DNA from: Pseudofabraea citricarpa
Lineage: Eukaryota > Ascomycota > Leotiomycetes > Helotiales > Dermateaceae
DNA length: 64,000 bases
NCBI GenBank assembly: GCA_029641185.1
Contig: JAPWGK010000039.1
Span: 62,001 to 126,000 of the forward strand
Direction: 5' to 3'
In this document: in pieces, positions 20,776 through 32,678 of the stretch
Position numbering within the stretch: the first letter of the stretch is position 1
How the letters are laid out: each line of letters opens with the position of its first letter
Translations under genes and position numbers: made by a program
Notes under the pieces: generated by a model
Seen by the model: only the letters and a program-made list of their open reading frames with translations
Told to the model about the DNA's origin: nothing
Databases searched by the model: none

Positions 20776-21540
20776 TGTCTACCCCAAGGTCCCCAATTTT
20801 CGGAGAAGGATCGCAGCTCCACGGCTAAAAGCCACGCGTACGCACAAGATGCTCTTCAAGGCTAGACCTCACATATTCCTAACTCCCTCCGCCCATCAGG
20901 AGGGCTGCGGGGTAGTCAGTTTTCAGCTGAACTCGCTAGGCGTAGCTAAACGTCATCATCATCATCATCTTCTCCAATGCTCTTCCGCACGTACGGCTTC
21001 CCGACAAACCGCGGCAAGGTCAAGGAGATTCGTTCTAAGGCTTCTTGACAAGCTTCCACATGAAGCTCGGCAAAGCCAAGAGAGCAGATATTGACATGGT
21101 CAGCTTGAATGTGGTACGTACAAAGCCTCTCTCGCATAGAATGATTCTGAGACGAGTATTAGATTCATGAGAAGCAAACGTCCGCTGAAGGTCAAGAACT
21201 GACTCCGCTATCTCGATGCGCGAAAGACGCCTTTGCAAAAGACAACAGCTTTCTTTCGGCATCTTCATAGACGAGAAACAAACATCTGCTGAAGGTCTTC
21301 AAAGTGCGCGAGACACTTCTGTTGAAGTCCTTCGGTATCTAGACACCGATAATTTCCAAGTCCGACAACATCGGACAAGCACGAAAAAAAAAACGAAAAA
21401 AACAACAAAAACAAAAACAGAAAGAAAAAAAAGATTGAACTTGGGAGGAAAGAGAGGGGGAGGGGAGAAGAGGGAGAAAGGGGAGAAGGTGTGGATTGTA
21501 AAAAGTTTTTTGAAAAGTACCTCGTGAGCTAGCTAGTTAG
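20776..21540. other. Unidentified debris ending in A-rich DNA
   Basis: Short internal repeats persist: gaagcaaacgtccgctgaaggtc near 21170 and a close copy near 21270, and a second pair linking about 20545-20635 with 21185-21260. No gene fragment could be named. From about 21380 the strand is A/G-rich (runs of A broken by C or G, then GGGAGGGGAG), a composition edge of the mosaic. Confidence 0.45.
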
Positions 21541-23180
21541 CAAAAAAGTGAACGAGAAAATAAAAGTGTTTTTCTTTTCGTACTGTTACTTCGAGACCCC
21601 CTTGCTCGGCATCTCATCATCATCACCAACTGGTCCTTGTTTTCAATCGTCAAAGAAAAAAGAAACACCGATTTCCTTTCTTTCTCTTCCTTTGAGTGCT
21701 CACTCTAGCTTTTCTGTTTCTTTTTTTTTTGTTTTTTGTTTTTTTTTGTTTTTTTTTGTTTTTTTTGAGAGGTGAGATGAGGTGAGGTTATATGAGGTGA
21801 AGTGAGGTGATCAATTTGCTGCTGATTCAGGGCTTCTTAACCTTCTAACTGTACCTACAAGAACCAGACGAAAAGTCATTTATTCATTAAAGACCCGCTG
21901 AAGAATCTCCTCCCACGTGTCTATAGCCGCGGTTGATCTTCTGCCTTTCTCAGATCAAGTAGACAGCTACCCAGCTATGTATTCTCCTTTCCTTTTTCTT
22001 TTTCTTTTTTGGGTTCTCAACCAATCGCCATCCCATCCCATTCCCATTCCCAACATGAGCAATTCATATCAAAACCACCAAGTTACGCATTGACTCCCAT
22101 ATACGCATTATCCTTGGCCCTAGCACCTACCTACCTACCTGATCATAAAACCCCCTCCATGCACTCGTCATCCATCCAACCACCCAACCATCCAACCAAA
22201 GAATCCACAAATCCACAAATCCCGAATCCCGAATCCAGAAACGAAAGAAGCGTCCCCCAGAAAAAAACCTAAAAAAAGATTCCTCCTCGCTATGTCCATC
22301 TCCATCTCTATCTCTATCGTCCTTCCACTTCGACATTTGGGTTCATCTCATATTTACTTGCGCAGATAGAAGAGGCGAGGGGAGGGTCGAAATTGAAATT
22401 GAAATTTAAGTTAAGCGAGGAGAAGATCAAATATCGATCTTCGCATCAGGAACCTGGGGGGGGTAGCTGAAGTGTTTGTAGAGTAGCGGGTCGTTAGGCT
22501 GGTCGTCATTCATTCATTCATTCATTCATTTATTGGGCAGATTGAGAGAGGTGCTTCTCGTGATGACGAATGAGTGCGAGGAATTTGAGTCCCTTCCCAT
22601 CGGAGACGACGACTATTCAAATGCCCATCATACACACACATCACATCACATCACCATACCACTTCCCATAGAAAGCCTCCGGATTCATCTCCCGTATGAG
22701 TGAACAGACATTTATGTATTTATTTAATTTATTTGACTTTATTCATCAAGTGATTCGATAGAAATCTAAAAGCCCCTTTCCTCCTATTTCATTTCAGCGG
22801 TCGACATGGGGAAACCGCCCCAGCCTCGCTTGCTCCAGTCCTTTCCAGCACTGCGTGATATCGCAAGTGTACCCCACCCAACCTGTACTCCGCCGGATAA
22901 CAAAGGTTGATTTTTTTTTTATAAACAGGGTTGAACCAGGAGTAGCCGGGATCTCGACCGATCATGATGATAAGTTGATAGCGATGATGCCGATACACAG
23001 AAACGCCCCCCTCGACCCGGAATTCCGGATCGGAAAAACACACCATATCCCCAGTCCCATATATCTTTTGGTAAAGGTTGCAGTAAGTAGAAACAAAGAA
23101 TTCGAAACTCCGTGCCGGGTATCATATCAAGCCAGAAATGCACTCCCTGGGGTCTCTACCCCAGGCTTTTTTGGGGGTTT
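21541..23180. other. Low-complexity intergenic DNA
   Basis: No gene is seen. It contains T-rich runs at 21719-21768, GAGGTGA/GAGGTGAGAT words at 21769-21812, a TTCA microsatellite at about 22508-22532 and CACAT repeats near 22627-22650. It lies downstream of the SCAP gene's stop at 23181. Confidence 0.5.
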
Positions 23181-26100
23181 TCAGCCGGCATTTCTTGTCT
23201 TTCTCCGCCGTCTAGCCGCGACCTTGAACGCCTCGTCATCCATTCCATAATCATTATCGGTACCATCGAACCTTTCATTCCCAATCGTGATAATCTTGAC
23301 GACATTGCCTAACCCGACAGCAATGCTTCTCTTCCCGACCTTTGTTAATGGGCCGAGGGAACTTATTAGTAAGTGTTCTTGAAAGCGATTGTCATCGTAA
23401 CTACACAATGGTCTGCTGAATCTTTCTCCGCGAGCCGAGATTGTCCAGACCTCCCAGATATCTGATGATTCCACTTTGTGGGGCTCTTGGCCATGTCTTG
23501 GAGACATACCTCGACGGCGTAATCCGGAAGACAGATCTCCTCGAGTAGCATTTGAAACTGTCGGAGCAGGTGGCTCTCTTTTTCGTACGCCTACGACAAA
23601 GCCTATCTGCAATGCTACCCACTCGCCAGGGTTATCGATTGTGTAGGTATGCTCGACAGTTTCTCTCCAAAGACAACATGTCTTACTTCCAGGAGTATAT
23701 GGGTCCCTGAAACAGATCGTGTCGCCTTCACGTTGGGGCAGATAGGTCTGCAGAATAGCCTTTCCAGTTTCGGCCCAATTATATACCAAGCCTAGAGAGG
23801 CGAGACCAACCGAACCACACTGTGGTCGGCGCCGAGTTGAGTGGAAACACTTTAGAGAGTTGGGTTTCATTTCCTTGGTGTAGAACGTATGGGTGACCTT
23901 GTGGGTGAAGATATCCATCAAGTCGATTGTATGCTGTCGCACAGCGAGGAAGGAACTGAGTGCTGGTAGTGGAACGACCGACATAACACTAGGATCGTCT
24001 TCGGGCGCAGGAATTTCAAGACCTTCTGAAAGCCAACCGTCTTCCAGCTGCGTAGCCACGTGAACACATCCACGTTTTGACGAGGTGAGGATACGTAAGG
24101 CTGGCTGAGGGCTATTCCAAAAGGCTAAGAGATATGTTAGTGTAGATTCTCAGCAGGCGGTAGGGGATGAGAAGATGACAACATCTGACATCACGACTGT
24201 TGGACTATAGACTAACCTTTCTCGGCATGAGGCTGAACAACGACAAGCGGACTTCGACATATCTGCATGTCTTTGCTCACCCCGGTTTCCATGTGGAGCT
24301 CTGTCATAATGCCGTTGTGTCGAACAATGTTGACTGGGTTGATGATTTCGGTTTGATCGTGGCCGAAAAAGAAAGCCACTGGTGTTCTCCCCTTCAATTC
24401 CACTGGCATTACAGCACCCCATCGTCTTTCGGGTATGTTCCACAGCATTACGCTATCCTTTGCCGAAAGTATAGCTAGCCAATTCGAATCGCTGTCGATT
24501 GCTAGTGCCAGGATAGGAAAAGGATTAATGTTCACAGACGGGTCGTCCACGATGTAGCTTCGGCCTTCATTCCTGATGTCCCAAATGCGAACCCACCGAT
24601 CCAAGCCAACGGTAACGACCACTCCGTCGGTCGAGGCAGTCATTAAAACTACGTCTAGTGCGTGGCCCTTCCCCAATGTCCTGACAGATAGAAGAGGCTC
24701 GTCTTCCTGTCTTTCATCTCTGTCGCCATTCGGTGTTTCATTCCACAGTAGGTAGTTCATTAAAAGTGATACTAATGACATGCTAAATATGATAGCGAGG
24801 ACAAATGGAAGCCACCGGCGATGGACAAAATCGTAAGCGGCTGGCAAGAAGGGACGAACCCCAAACTGAGTCGGCGTTCTATCGGAACCATTTATAACGA
24901 AAACTAGAGGATCATACACACGTGCGATATAACTGTGTGCATTAGGTTTGATGACTTTGATGACTTCGTGCGCTGTCTCGTGGTCCTGCAAGCGTAACCA
25001 AGCCTTCGGTGTTCTTGCTTGACTGATGTTACTAAGAGATGATAGTGATGTACCTGAATGATTATCAACTGATCCGGACTTCCAGATCCGGCCTAGTCGA
25101 GAGATCGTCTGCCACATGTTCTCATTGTCGGAAAAGTGCCATTGGGCAATCAGGATGAACCCGACCATCACAATCGTTCCCGCAATTCGCGTTGAGACCG
25201 TTGTTTCGCCCCGAATCAATGCATCGGCCCAACTCTGCTTTGGCGGGGTTTCCGAAGATGAATATCGTTGATTCTGAGTAGAAACTCGGGTCAAGGCATC
25301 AGTTAGTTCTGTGCGGCGGACATCAACGCTCAGCACAGCAACAAAGAAGGTCAATAGATAGAAGAAGTCGAAAGCTAGAGCGATGGCGGCAAAGGTGCAA
25401 AAGGCTACTAGTCCAGGAGATACAACTCGGGATAGAATCCATAAAATTAGTAGGTTTTGAGTGACTCCAGCTAGTGCGATATGACATGTGTTCCCCAAAG
25501 CTTCAGCCATCCTCGCGGCTGTTGGTCGATCCGGGGGTGTCATAATGACAGCATTGATGAGTCGGAAGATATTTTCAAGGCCCACGGACAATACAACCAG
25601 GGGATATGCTTCTCTGGGTATCTTCGATAGATCAATCTTGAAGATGGCACATATAGTAAAACTCGACATGATTGACACTGCAATCTGAGTTGCAACAGCC
25701 AGGATTAAGCCGACCCGGGATTTGAGAGCACGTAGCTTGGTCAGGCTGGCAAAAAAGTACAAGGTCGTAAGACCATATGCTACAGCCAGGAACAGATCAT
25801 CATGCATGGACAAAGGTTGAAATCGGAACTCGTAGAGGGTGCTAGCCAGCGACTTCCCATTAGCTGGATAAAGACGCCACCTTGGATCACTCTTGGCAGC
25901 CAATTCCTGAGCGTTCTTCTCCCATTGTCTCCCGACCGGCGAGTCAAGCATGTGAATCAGGGTGATGACCAAGGCATCAGCAGCAACGAGACGATGATCT
26001 TCGAATCGCTTGCCACTGAAGACGATGGAATGGCGTAGTGTAACGTTGACCGATGTCGACTGCCGGGACCCTTGGTTGACGGTACGTTTGATATCCGGAT

Positions 26101-26693
26101 CGCTCGCGACTCTGTCAGCAGAACAGGACCAATACTGCAAAGGCGAGTGGAAGAACCACGAGGCATCGGTCAGGCCGTTGCTTGCATGCATCATGTCCCG
26201 AAGCCTTGGAGATAAGTTTGTGATATCGTCATTGCTGAAATCTTCAACCATTGATGCGCGTCGCGGGTCGAAATTTATCGTCGGGCCTAAGAGGTCGTTT
26301 TGGATCTCGAGGGCGCTCAACAGAACCTCGGGTTCCAGTGCTCTCATGTAACTGCCTATGCCATTTGTTAGCCAGCGCAAAATTTTGGCGTGTAAGTCTT
26401 GGCATACCGTGGACCCAGATCGAGCGCATCGCAACATCCGCCCGCATGTCGGGATCGCCTTCGAAGGGCTGTGCAGAGGTCCAGACATGATGTGGCAGGT
26501 TGGACGCGCCATTGGTAAAGTTGTTGGTGTATAGGAACGGAAACGGGTAGATGAGGATGACGGCGACGGCGACCGAGATGAGGAGGGTGATGACCGGGTG
26601 CCGCGCAGTTTGGGTTCCGTACCGTGTGAAGAATCTGCGGGTCGGATGGGTCGAAGGAAGACTTGGAGGTTCTGTAGTTCTGTATATCGCCAT
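23181..26693 (-). CDS. SREBP cleavage-activating protein (SCAP) homologue
   Basis: Three exons: 26693-26408, 26355-24217 and 24124-23181. They sum to 3369 nt, giving 1122 aa, about the size of fungal SCAPs. A first membrane segment lies at about residues 33-52 (HPVITLLISVAVAVILIYPF), followed by a luminal loop. The sterol-sensing domain of several helices spans about 284-445 (DLFLAVAYGLTTLYFFASL ... FFYLLTFFVAVLSVDVRR). Further helices sit near 490 and 615. The C-terminal half is WD40-like (LMTASTDGVVVTVGLDRWVRIWDIRN, about 675-695). SCAP is the ER sterol/oxygen sensor that escorts SREBP factors for proteolytic activation. In fungi it controls ergosterol synthesis and hypoxic growth. The start is the first ATG of the exon that carries TM1. 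WD repeats are weak after residue 800 and end in a basic tail (RRRRKTRN). Confidence 0.9.
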
Positions 26694-29516
26694 GTCAGTA
26701 GGTGGCCAGGTGAGGTTGGCACGGTCGAGCTCGTGTAGCCCACCCGCAGATGCAGTCAGAACCTACCCTCGAAAGGGATACAGAAGGTACCAAATCATCC
26801 CAACTGAGTCGACGACGGTCTAGCCAGCCAGCATATGGCGGCAGTCCTGCGTGTTGTTGCTGCAATGGTGATAAGTATATTTGGAGAATCCGGCGCAATG
26901 AGAGCGTATCCTTGTGCGCGACGGCCGTGTATAGAGGAGTAGGAGGACCCCTCAACCCGAAGAACAATTAGTGGCAGGGCTAACGGCAGAGGGCATGTTG
27001 AGATGCAGAGATACAAGTGGACGTCGTCGTCGTCGTCGTTGTCGACGGGGCGGGATTGGGCGGCGCGGGCAAGCGGAGCATGGGATGGGGTGGGAGGGAT
27101 TGAGGTTGTTGATGATGTTGATGATGGTGATGAGAGACGAGAGGCGACAGTGATGTCGGATGGTTGGTGATGAAGAATCGGAAGGACTGTGGTTGGTTGG
27201 TTGGTTGGTGGATGGTTGGGGGGGGAGAGAGAGGAAGAAGAAAGAAGAGAGGGGTGGGTGCGTAGGTTGTGTGTGTCGAGATTAATTCCTTTCGCCTTTC
27301 GGTGAATGAGTGAGGTTCTGTTCTCTGTCTTTTGATGCCCCCCGGCCAAGACGTGCGCGAGGGCAGCAGGGAAGTTCCAGAGACTGGCGGAGCGAAGCGA
27401 GTCTTCAGAGGCTTTTGGGGGCTTCGGGGGCTTCAGAGGCTGCAGTTAGTGGCTGCAGAGACGTACAGAGGGGGTGAAGTGCACTTGCTGTACAGTACAG
27501 TGCTAGTACTTGGCTTAGGCGGGCCCCTCCCCTGTAGCCTTTGCGTGCTTGGGGGGTTTGAGCAGGCAATAGCGAGTGCTGGAGCAGCTTCCAGGCTGTG
27601 AATTACTGGCTGTAGTGGCGAGCTTGGGGACCCTGTGGATCTGTCACTCCGGTTGCGACCATCCGGATTTCCTAGTGGTGGAGCGCCTGGAGACCTGCAT
27701 CGCTTGCTCAACCTGGGAACGGAACACACACACAAACACACACACCTCTCGCCTCTCGACTCACCACCACCACCACCACCACCACCCACACTACTCACCT
27801 CCACTCACCTACACCTACACCTACTCCGTACACCTACACTCACTGTCTCGCCAATCCCTCCGACTCGTGTGCTGCGTCGGATCCTGAACTGCCCTGCCCT
27901 GCAACGACCGCCGTCATTGTACATCCTCAATAGTCGCTGCTCTGGCATGGCGCCCCCGGTTCCCTGATGCGGGTGCTTTGGCTCTTTGGCTCTCTGGCAC
28001 GTTGGCACAGGCTCGTTCCCGCCATCGTCCTCGGCCAACGTCAATAGCACAACTGCATATAGCAAGTGCTGCCCGCCAGTCGAGGGCTCAGTCAGGTCCC
28101 AGGCGTGTCCTTACTTTGGTGTCTGGAACGAATCATGTTGCGACGTCCCCAGCCCGGCCCATACAAAAGAAAAAAAGCGACCCGGCGCCCAGTCCCAGTC
28201 CCACGCGAGACTACCGTACCGTACCGTACAGAACGCTGCTGCAGCAGGACGACCGAAGACAGACAGGAGGGAGCGAGCGAGGCGGGCGAGGGATGGACGG
28301 AAAGGGTGCGATCGCGATGGCGACTCGATCATCGACCGACACGAGCTGAGCCCGAATCAAATGGCACAGGCAGCTTGCGACGGAAAGACAGCCATGGCCG
28401 GGCGGGTGCTGGAGGCGCGACTTATGCTTATTGTTTTACAAGAAAGGCGGGCTCCTCAATCTATATAGTCGCCATCGACAACTCATCCGACATGGCTTGC
28501 GATGCAATTCAAAATCAGATGCTTTTCAGCATGTTGATGGGGAAATCGTCCCATTTTCACCCCCTGGATGCCCGGTTGGAAGGCGGCCCTGTCAGCCTTC
28601 TGACGGCGACGCCCAATCGGAAAAAGCCAGATCTTCAGAAGGGGCCTGAGGACCGTGGGTAGGAATGGCCTGACCCCCGAACGCGGTGCTGACCATTCCC
28701 TTTACCGCATCCATCATTGGGCCAGAGAGGACATTATTGCTTTTGCTAATGGGGATCTGGCGGATCTCGCTACCTGAGGGGGGAAATGAGATGTGCAAAG
28801 CTAGGCGCAATTATGCACACCGGGCTGATCATGGGGTTGACTCCCAGCAGGAGATCTTATCAGGGCCGAATGGCACTTTGAGCCTCAGCTGTCAACATAC
28901 CCCTCCAACTCCCAGCTCTGGTGATTGATCATAATCGCTCCCTGGAAGCCTCCGTTACCTCGCATTGACGTGCTTCCGCCTCGAGATGCACCAACTTAAG
29001 CACGCTCGGCAGTGCCATCTAGCGTTGGAAGAGCCGTGTGCAACTCTTCTCAGCACTTAGCATGGTGGGAATACAACGTGTACGGAGTACAGTTACACAA
29101 TGCTCACAAAACTTCTCGACCGCCATTCCTCCTCGACATCAGCACCAGGGTTCCTCGGGTTGTTTTTTTCTTTTCTTTTTGAGTTTGGGGTTCGTTATCA
29201 GTCACGGCCCTGCCTGCAGTGACGATCTCAAGATGGAGACAATCGGACACCATGCACCTACCAATCACAAGAGTGCATCTGGAACCATGGAAATTCAAGA
29301 AGTTGTCTTGTGTCTTAATCTACCTGAAAAGCAAGGAAGGATAGCATGAAGATATTGTTCTGAAACACCCTGAGCAAAGTTCCGTGGACTTTCTTTGTGG
29401 CAACTGAAACCGCACGATAGTTTAGAAAGCCACATGCAAGCGCGTTACTTCTTCAAAAAATTCTTGTTGCTGGTCTAGAGCTAGATCGTAAGGCGATCAA
29501 TTGTTTCTATCACAGG
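26694..29516. other. Long GC-rich intergenic region upstream of SCAP
   Basis: About 2.8 kb with no recognisable protein. It holds GTC repeats (27021-27040), TTGG repeats (27190-27207), a CAC/ACC microsatellite (27761-27788) and several long open frames between 27.3 and 28.7 kb. Those open frames reflect high GC rather than coding. It probably includes the SCAP promoter and a long 5' leader. A sterol or SREBP site could not be assigned. Confidence 0.45.
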
Positions 29517-30614
29517 CTAGAGCCACTGCTTTGTTCCCAGATGCGAGATGAAACTTCCTCCATCTCCCTTCTCAATGCTCTTCTGCTGAATAACATCTAA
29601 GACGGCAATGACCGACTCTTCGGGTGAAAGGGGTTTCACAAAATGCGGAGCATACTTGACAAACTTAGCTCCAAGTTCTTGGCCCTTTGTTCCGCCTCTC
29701 TGGAAGCCTAGCAAGAGACACATCAATCTTCAGCTTCATGCATATCCAATCCCAAGGTAATGGGCGGAGGGGGTGGCTTACCTTCGGTAGAACGCTCAGT
29801 GGTGACGAAGCCAGGACTGATAGACAAGAACAAGATCCCCTCATGCTTATGTGTTGCGTTGTACTTAGCTATCACGGCGTTCGCAGCAGCCTTGCTGATC
29901 GAGTATGAAGTAGCCCCGTCAAATTCCAGATCGTTTATCGCATCGATATCTGCAATTCCCGTAGAGATGTTGATGACCTTCTTATATCCAACCGAGCCCT
30001 TTCTCACTAGTGGCAGGAAGACATTCACTACATTGATGACGCCGAGGGTGTTGACTCGGAAGGCCTTCAGTAGATCTTCGGTGAGTGTCTCTGGCTCGGA
30101 AGCACTGCTCGCAAATTAGACGACCATACGACCAGTAGGGAAAGAAGGTATCTTACTAATCGGAGAGTGTTGTGAATTCGGTTACGTCGCTGATCCACGC
30201 CGCATTGTTGATGAGGATGTCGAGACTACCGTTTGTGATCTTGGTTACGGCCTCAGCGGCTCTCTGGTTGGGGTCAGTGACAGATGTAAAGAGGCCGATG
30301 GTCAGATACCGACCTTTAGAGAATCCAAATCCCCAACATCACCCTGCAAAACAACGACATTCGACAGCCCAGCCTCCTTGATCTTCGCCTCCAGCGGTCC
30401 GGGGTTACGAGCGAGCCCGAAAATGATATTGGCTGGGTCCTTAGCGAGGTGCTTGAGGAAGGCGAGCTAGAAATACGAGCATCCGCATCAGCACTGCAAT
30501 GTTCACCCAATGAAGAAGGAACCCTCTCCTCATGGGAGTTAGAGAGTAGGGTCTGGATAGGTGGCTGCATACCCCAATCCCCTGCGTCGCTCCTGTGACG
30601 AGATACGATGGCAT
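29517..30614 (-). CDS. Short-chain dehydrogenase/reductase (sniffer/C-factor-like SDR)
   Basis: Five exons: 30614-30573, 30466-30314, 30263-30157, 30104-29782 and 29707-29517. They total 816 nt and give 271 aa. The start MPSYLVTGATQGIG supplies the glycine-rich NAD(P) motif at residues 7-14. Exon 2 contributes NIIFGLARNPGPL and VVLQGDVGDLDSL (the acidic residue that contacts adenine). Exon 3 carries LDILINNAAW. Exon 4 carries the catalytic serine region (VINISTG) and YSISK (Tyr-x3-Lys). Length and order are typical of classical SDRs, close to the fungal ketoreductase/C-factor group. The substrate is unknown. The intron before exon 3 uses a GTCGGT donor. Oriented like SCAP, with a long gap between. 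Confidence 0.88.
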
Positions 30615-32396
30615 ATTGTCTGTAGGGAGAATCGAAAGTGAAAATAAAATAACAACTCTGGGTCTTATCTCATCAGAGAATTTGGAATCCCCTCACTACT
30701 CTCTCTCTTCTTCCTCGTCTTATATATATCTACAGGTGGATACCCTCCTTGGATACAGAATCACGCTATCTTGCTTGATTTCCAATCTCCTCCCTCTCGT
30801 GCTCCCCTCTCCCTCTCTCTCTCCGCCGAATGCGGGCGAGTGAGATTTCTTTACCCTTCCATCATCAGATTCTGAATTATAAATCCCCCCCTCCTAAGCG
30901 ACCCCCATCTTCTTCCCTCCCCCTCCCCTTCTTTGGTGACCAAGGAGATAGTCGTCTTTAGTCTCGCTTGTACAGTACCTAGCTGGCTGAATTGTCCTGT
31001 CCTGTCTTCTTGTTCTTGATCTCATAGACTGTATAGTGTGGTGATGCGATAGGTGGGTATGCGGCGCGGTTGCCAGGTACCTTAGGTAGGTAGGTTTGCT
31101 TGGTCAGCTCGTAAGCGACAGGGGGGTTGGGGTTGGTGGTGGTGCTTGTAAATCAATTATATATGTATTGTACTAAGTGAAGTGGACAGAAGGAGAGAAA
31201 AGAATCAATCCATCGACCTGATTCTTTTTTGGGGGATTTTGGTTTTGGTTTTTACCCTCTGGAGTCAAGATGGAGAAGAATCAATCGACTTGAAATTTTC
31301 TTTTTTTCCTTCTTTTCTTCTTTTCTTTTTTTTGGGAGTACGGGGGTGCGTGATCTAGCGGGGACGAATCTGGGGGATCTGAGGGATCTGGTTTTGGCTT
31401 TTTTGTTTTTGTTTTGGGGTTGGATATATGGTCTTTTGTTAGATTGGATCCTATGCTATGTAGAGAGGGGTAGTTGGTTCTAACTCGCTGGGATGGAATA
31501 GAATGGGATGGAATTTGTAAACGCAGTATTAGAACTCCCTCCCTAGGGAGCTTTGAAGAGGAAAAATCGACAGAATCTCTTCTAGTCGGTTGATGAATTA
31601 TAAGATATCTGACTCCTTGTTCTTGCTTTCTTTTTTCTTTTCTCAATCGGCTTCTTCTCCGTTGACGGTTGATCGCACATCGCTATTTTATCTCTCCTAA
31701 ATATAAGACGACTTCTTTGTCGCATCGTGAAGGAAGAGCTGTTATCTGCTTACTTTTGAAATACTTTTATATTCGTTTTTGAATTATTTGACAAATGGGA
31801 ATATAGGTTCTGGCATCTTTTAGGCTTTTTGTTTATCTGTGGGGTTGGAAAAGCAGCTAGGGAAGATGAGTTGGTTGTTTTGTGCTACCTGTAGAGTATT
31901 ATATCGTTTTGGATTATCGTGTACTTTTCGATAGCTTTGAATACCGGGGTTGGGATATGTGTCTTCTAGCGAGTTGGTTTGGCATAAGTCGAGCGGTTTA
32001 AGTCAGGTACCTGGTTGTAATGATTGTGTCTCCTGTCTGTCATCCTATTATCTTTATTTCCCAACGTGACGAAATGGGTCCTTGATATAATATTCATTGG
32101 AATGGAACATGGAACAAATCAGGTTAAAATTATCATTCCACAATAATTCGACATAAGGGAACTATAATAGCTATATACTTTTATTTCAACATCATCTCGT
32201 AGACGCAATCGGCTGTTCCTGTAGGTAATCGGGATCGGGTATTTTAAATGCCTTAGGTTCGTACATCCGCCTTTACGTATGTTCCCCTCACCTCCCGTTA
32301 GCAACTCCAGGCACCATCCGTCACTCATTCATTCCTTCTCTGTACCTCGAGCTCTGCAGCCCTTCCCCAACAAACCAATCGAGAGCCTTTCATTTA
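30615..32396. other. Intergenic, T-rich and pyrimidine-rich
   Basis: Nearly 1.8 kb without a supported gene. There are CT-rich runs just upstream of the SDR start (about 30700-30830), an AGGTACCTTAGGTAGGTAGG cluster at 31075-31094, and T-rich tracts at 31290-31340. Nothing else is seen. Confidence 0.45.
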
Positions 32397-32678
32397 ATGT
32401 CCCACCTCGCCAGTCTGCTCCGCCAGCTAACCAAGAAAGCCTCTCACCCAAACGCTCTCGTGTATCAGGTGCAGCTGGAGCGCGCCAGGCACAAATATCT
32501 CGTGCGCGAGCAGCTGGATGATGGGAAGGAGTCTGCAGTTGCCCTTGGCGCCCCAGAAGATAAAGACGGAGAGAACGATCAGGAGAAAGCTCCGCCTGAG
32601 ATTGAGAGACTGGAGCCTGAGCCGAGTCAGGAGGGTAGAGATAACCCCGGTAGGGAATCGGGGAGAGGAGGGGGATAG
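32397..32678 (+). CDS. Possible small hydrophilic protein
   Basis: An ATG-started open frame of 93 aa: MSHLASLLRQLTKKASHPNALVYQ, then VQLERARHKYLVREQLDDGKES, then an acidic/proline-rich low-complexity tail (EDKDGENDQEK...). The N-terminal 50 residues look like a genuine helical protein, while the tail is compositionally simple. I do not recognise it. It could equally be a chance open frame in GC-richer DNA. Confidence 0.35.
   Translation: MSHLASLLRQLTKKASHPNALVYQVQLERARHKYLVREQLDDGKESAVALGAPEDKDGENDQEKAPPEIERLEPEPSQEGRDNPGRESGRGGG

Noticed and set aside
26694..26743. SCAP starting at 26743 in the frame of the large second exon
   Set aside because: That frame upstream of 26355 is a shadow. 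Splicing 26408 to 26355 from the ATG at 26693 adds the first membrane helix and closes the frame.
27332..28662. Several overlapping open frames of 90-200 codons on the plus strand
   Set aside because: They overlap each other in all frames, are rich in Arg, Pro and Ser from GC-rich simple repeats, and show no domain or splice logic.
30316..30570. Separate minus-strand open frame overlapping the SDR
   Set aside because: It reads out of frame across intron 1 and exon 2. The SDR splice model gives family-matching residues over the same bases.
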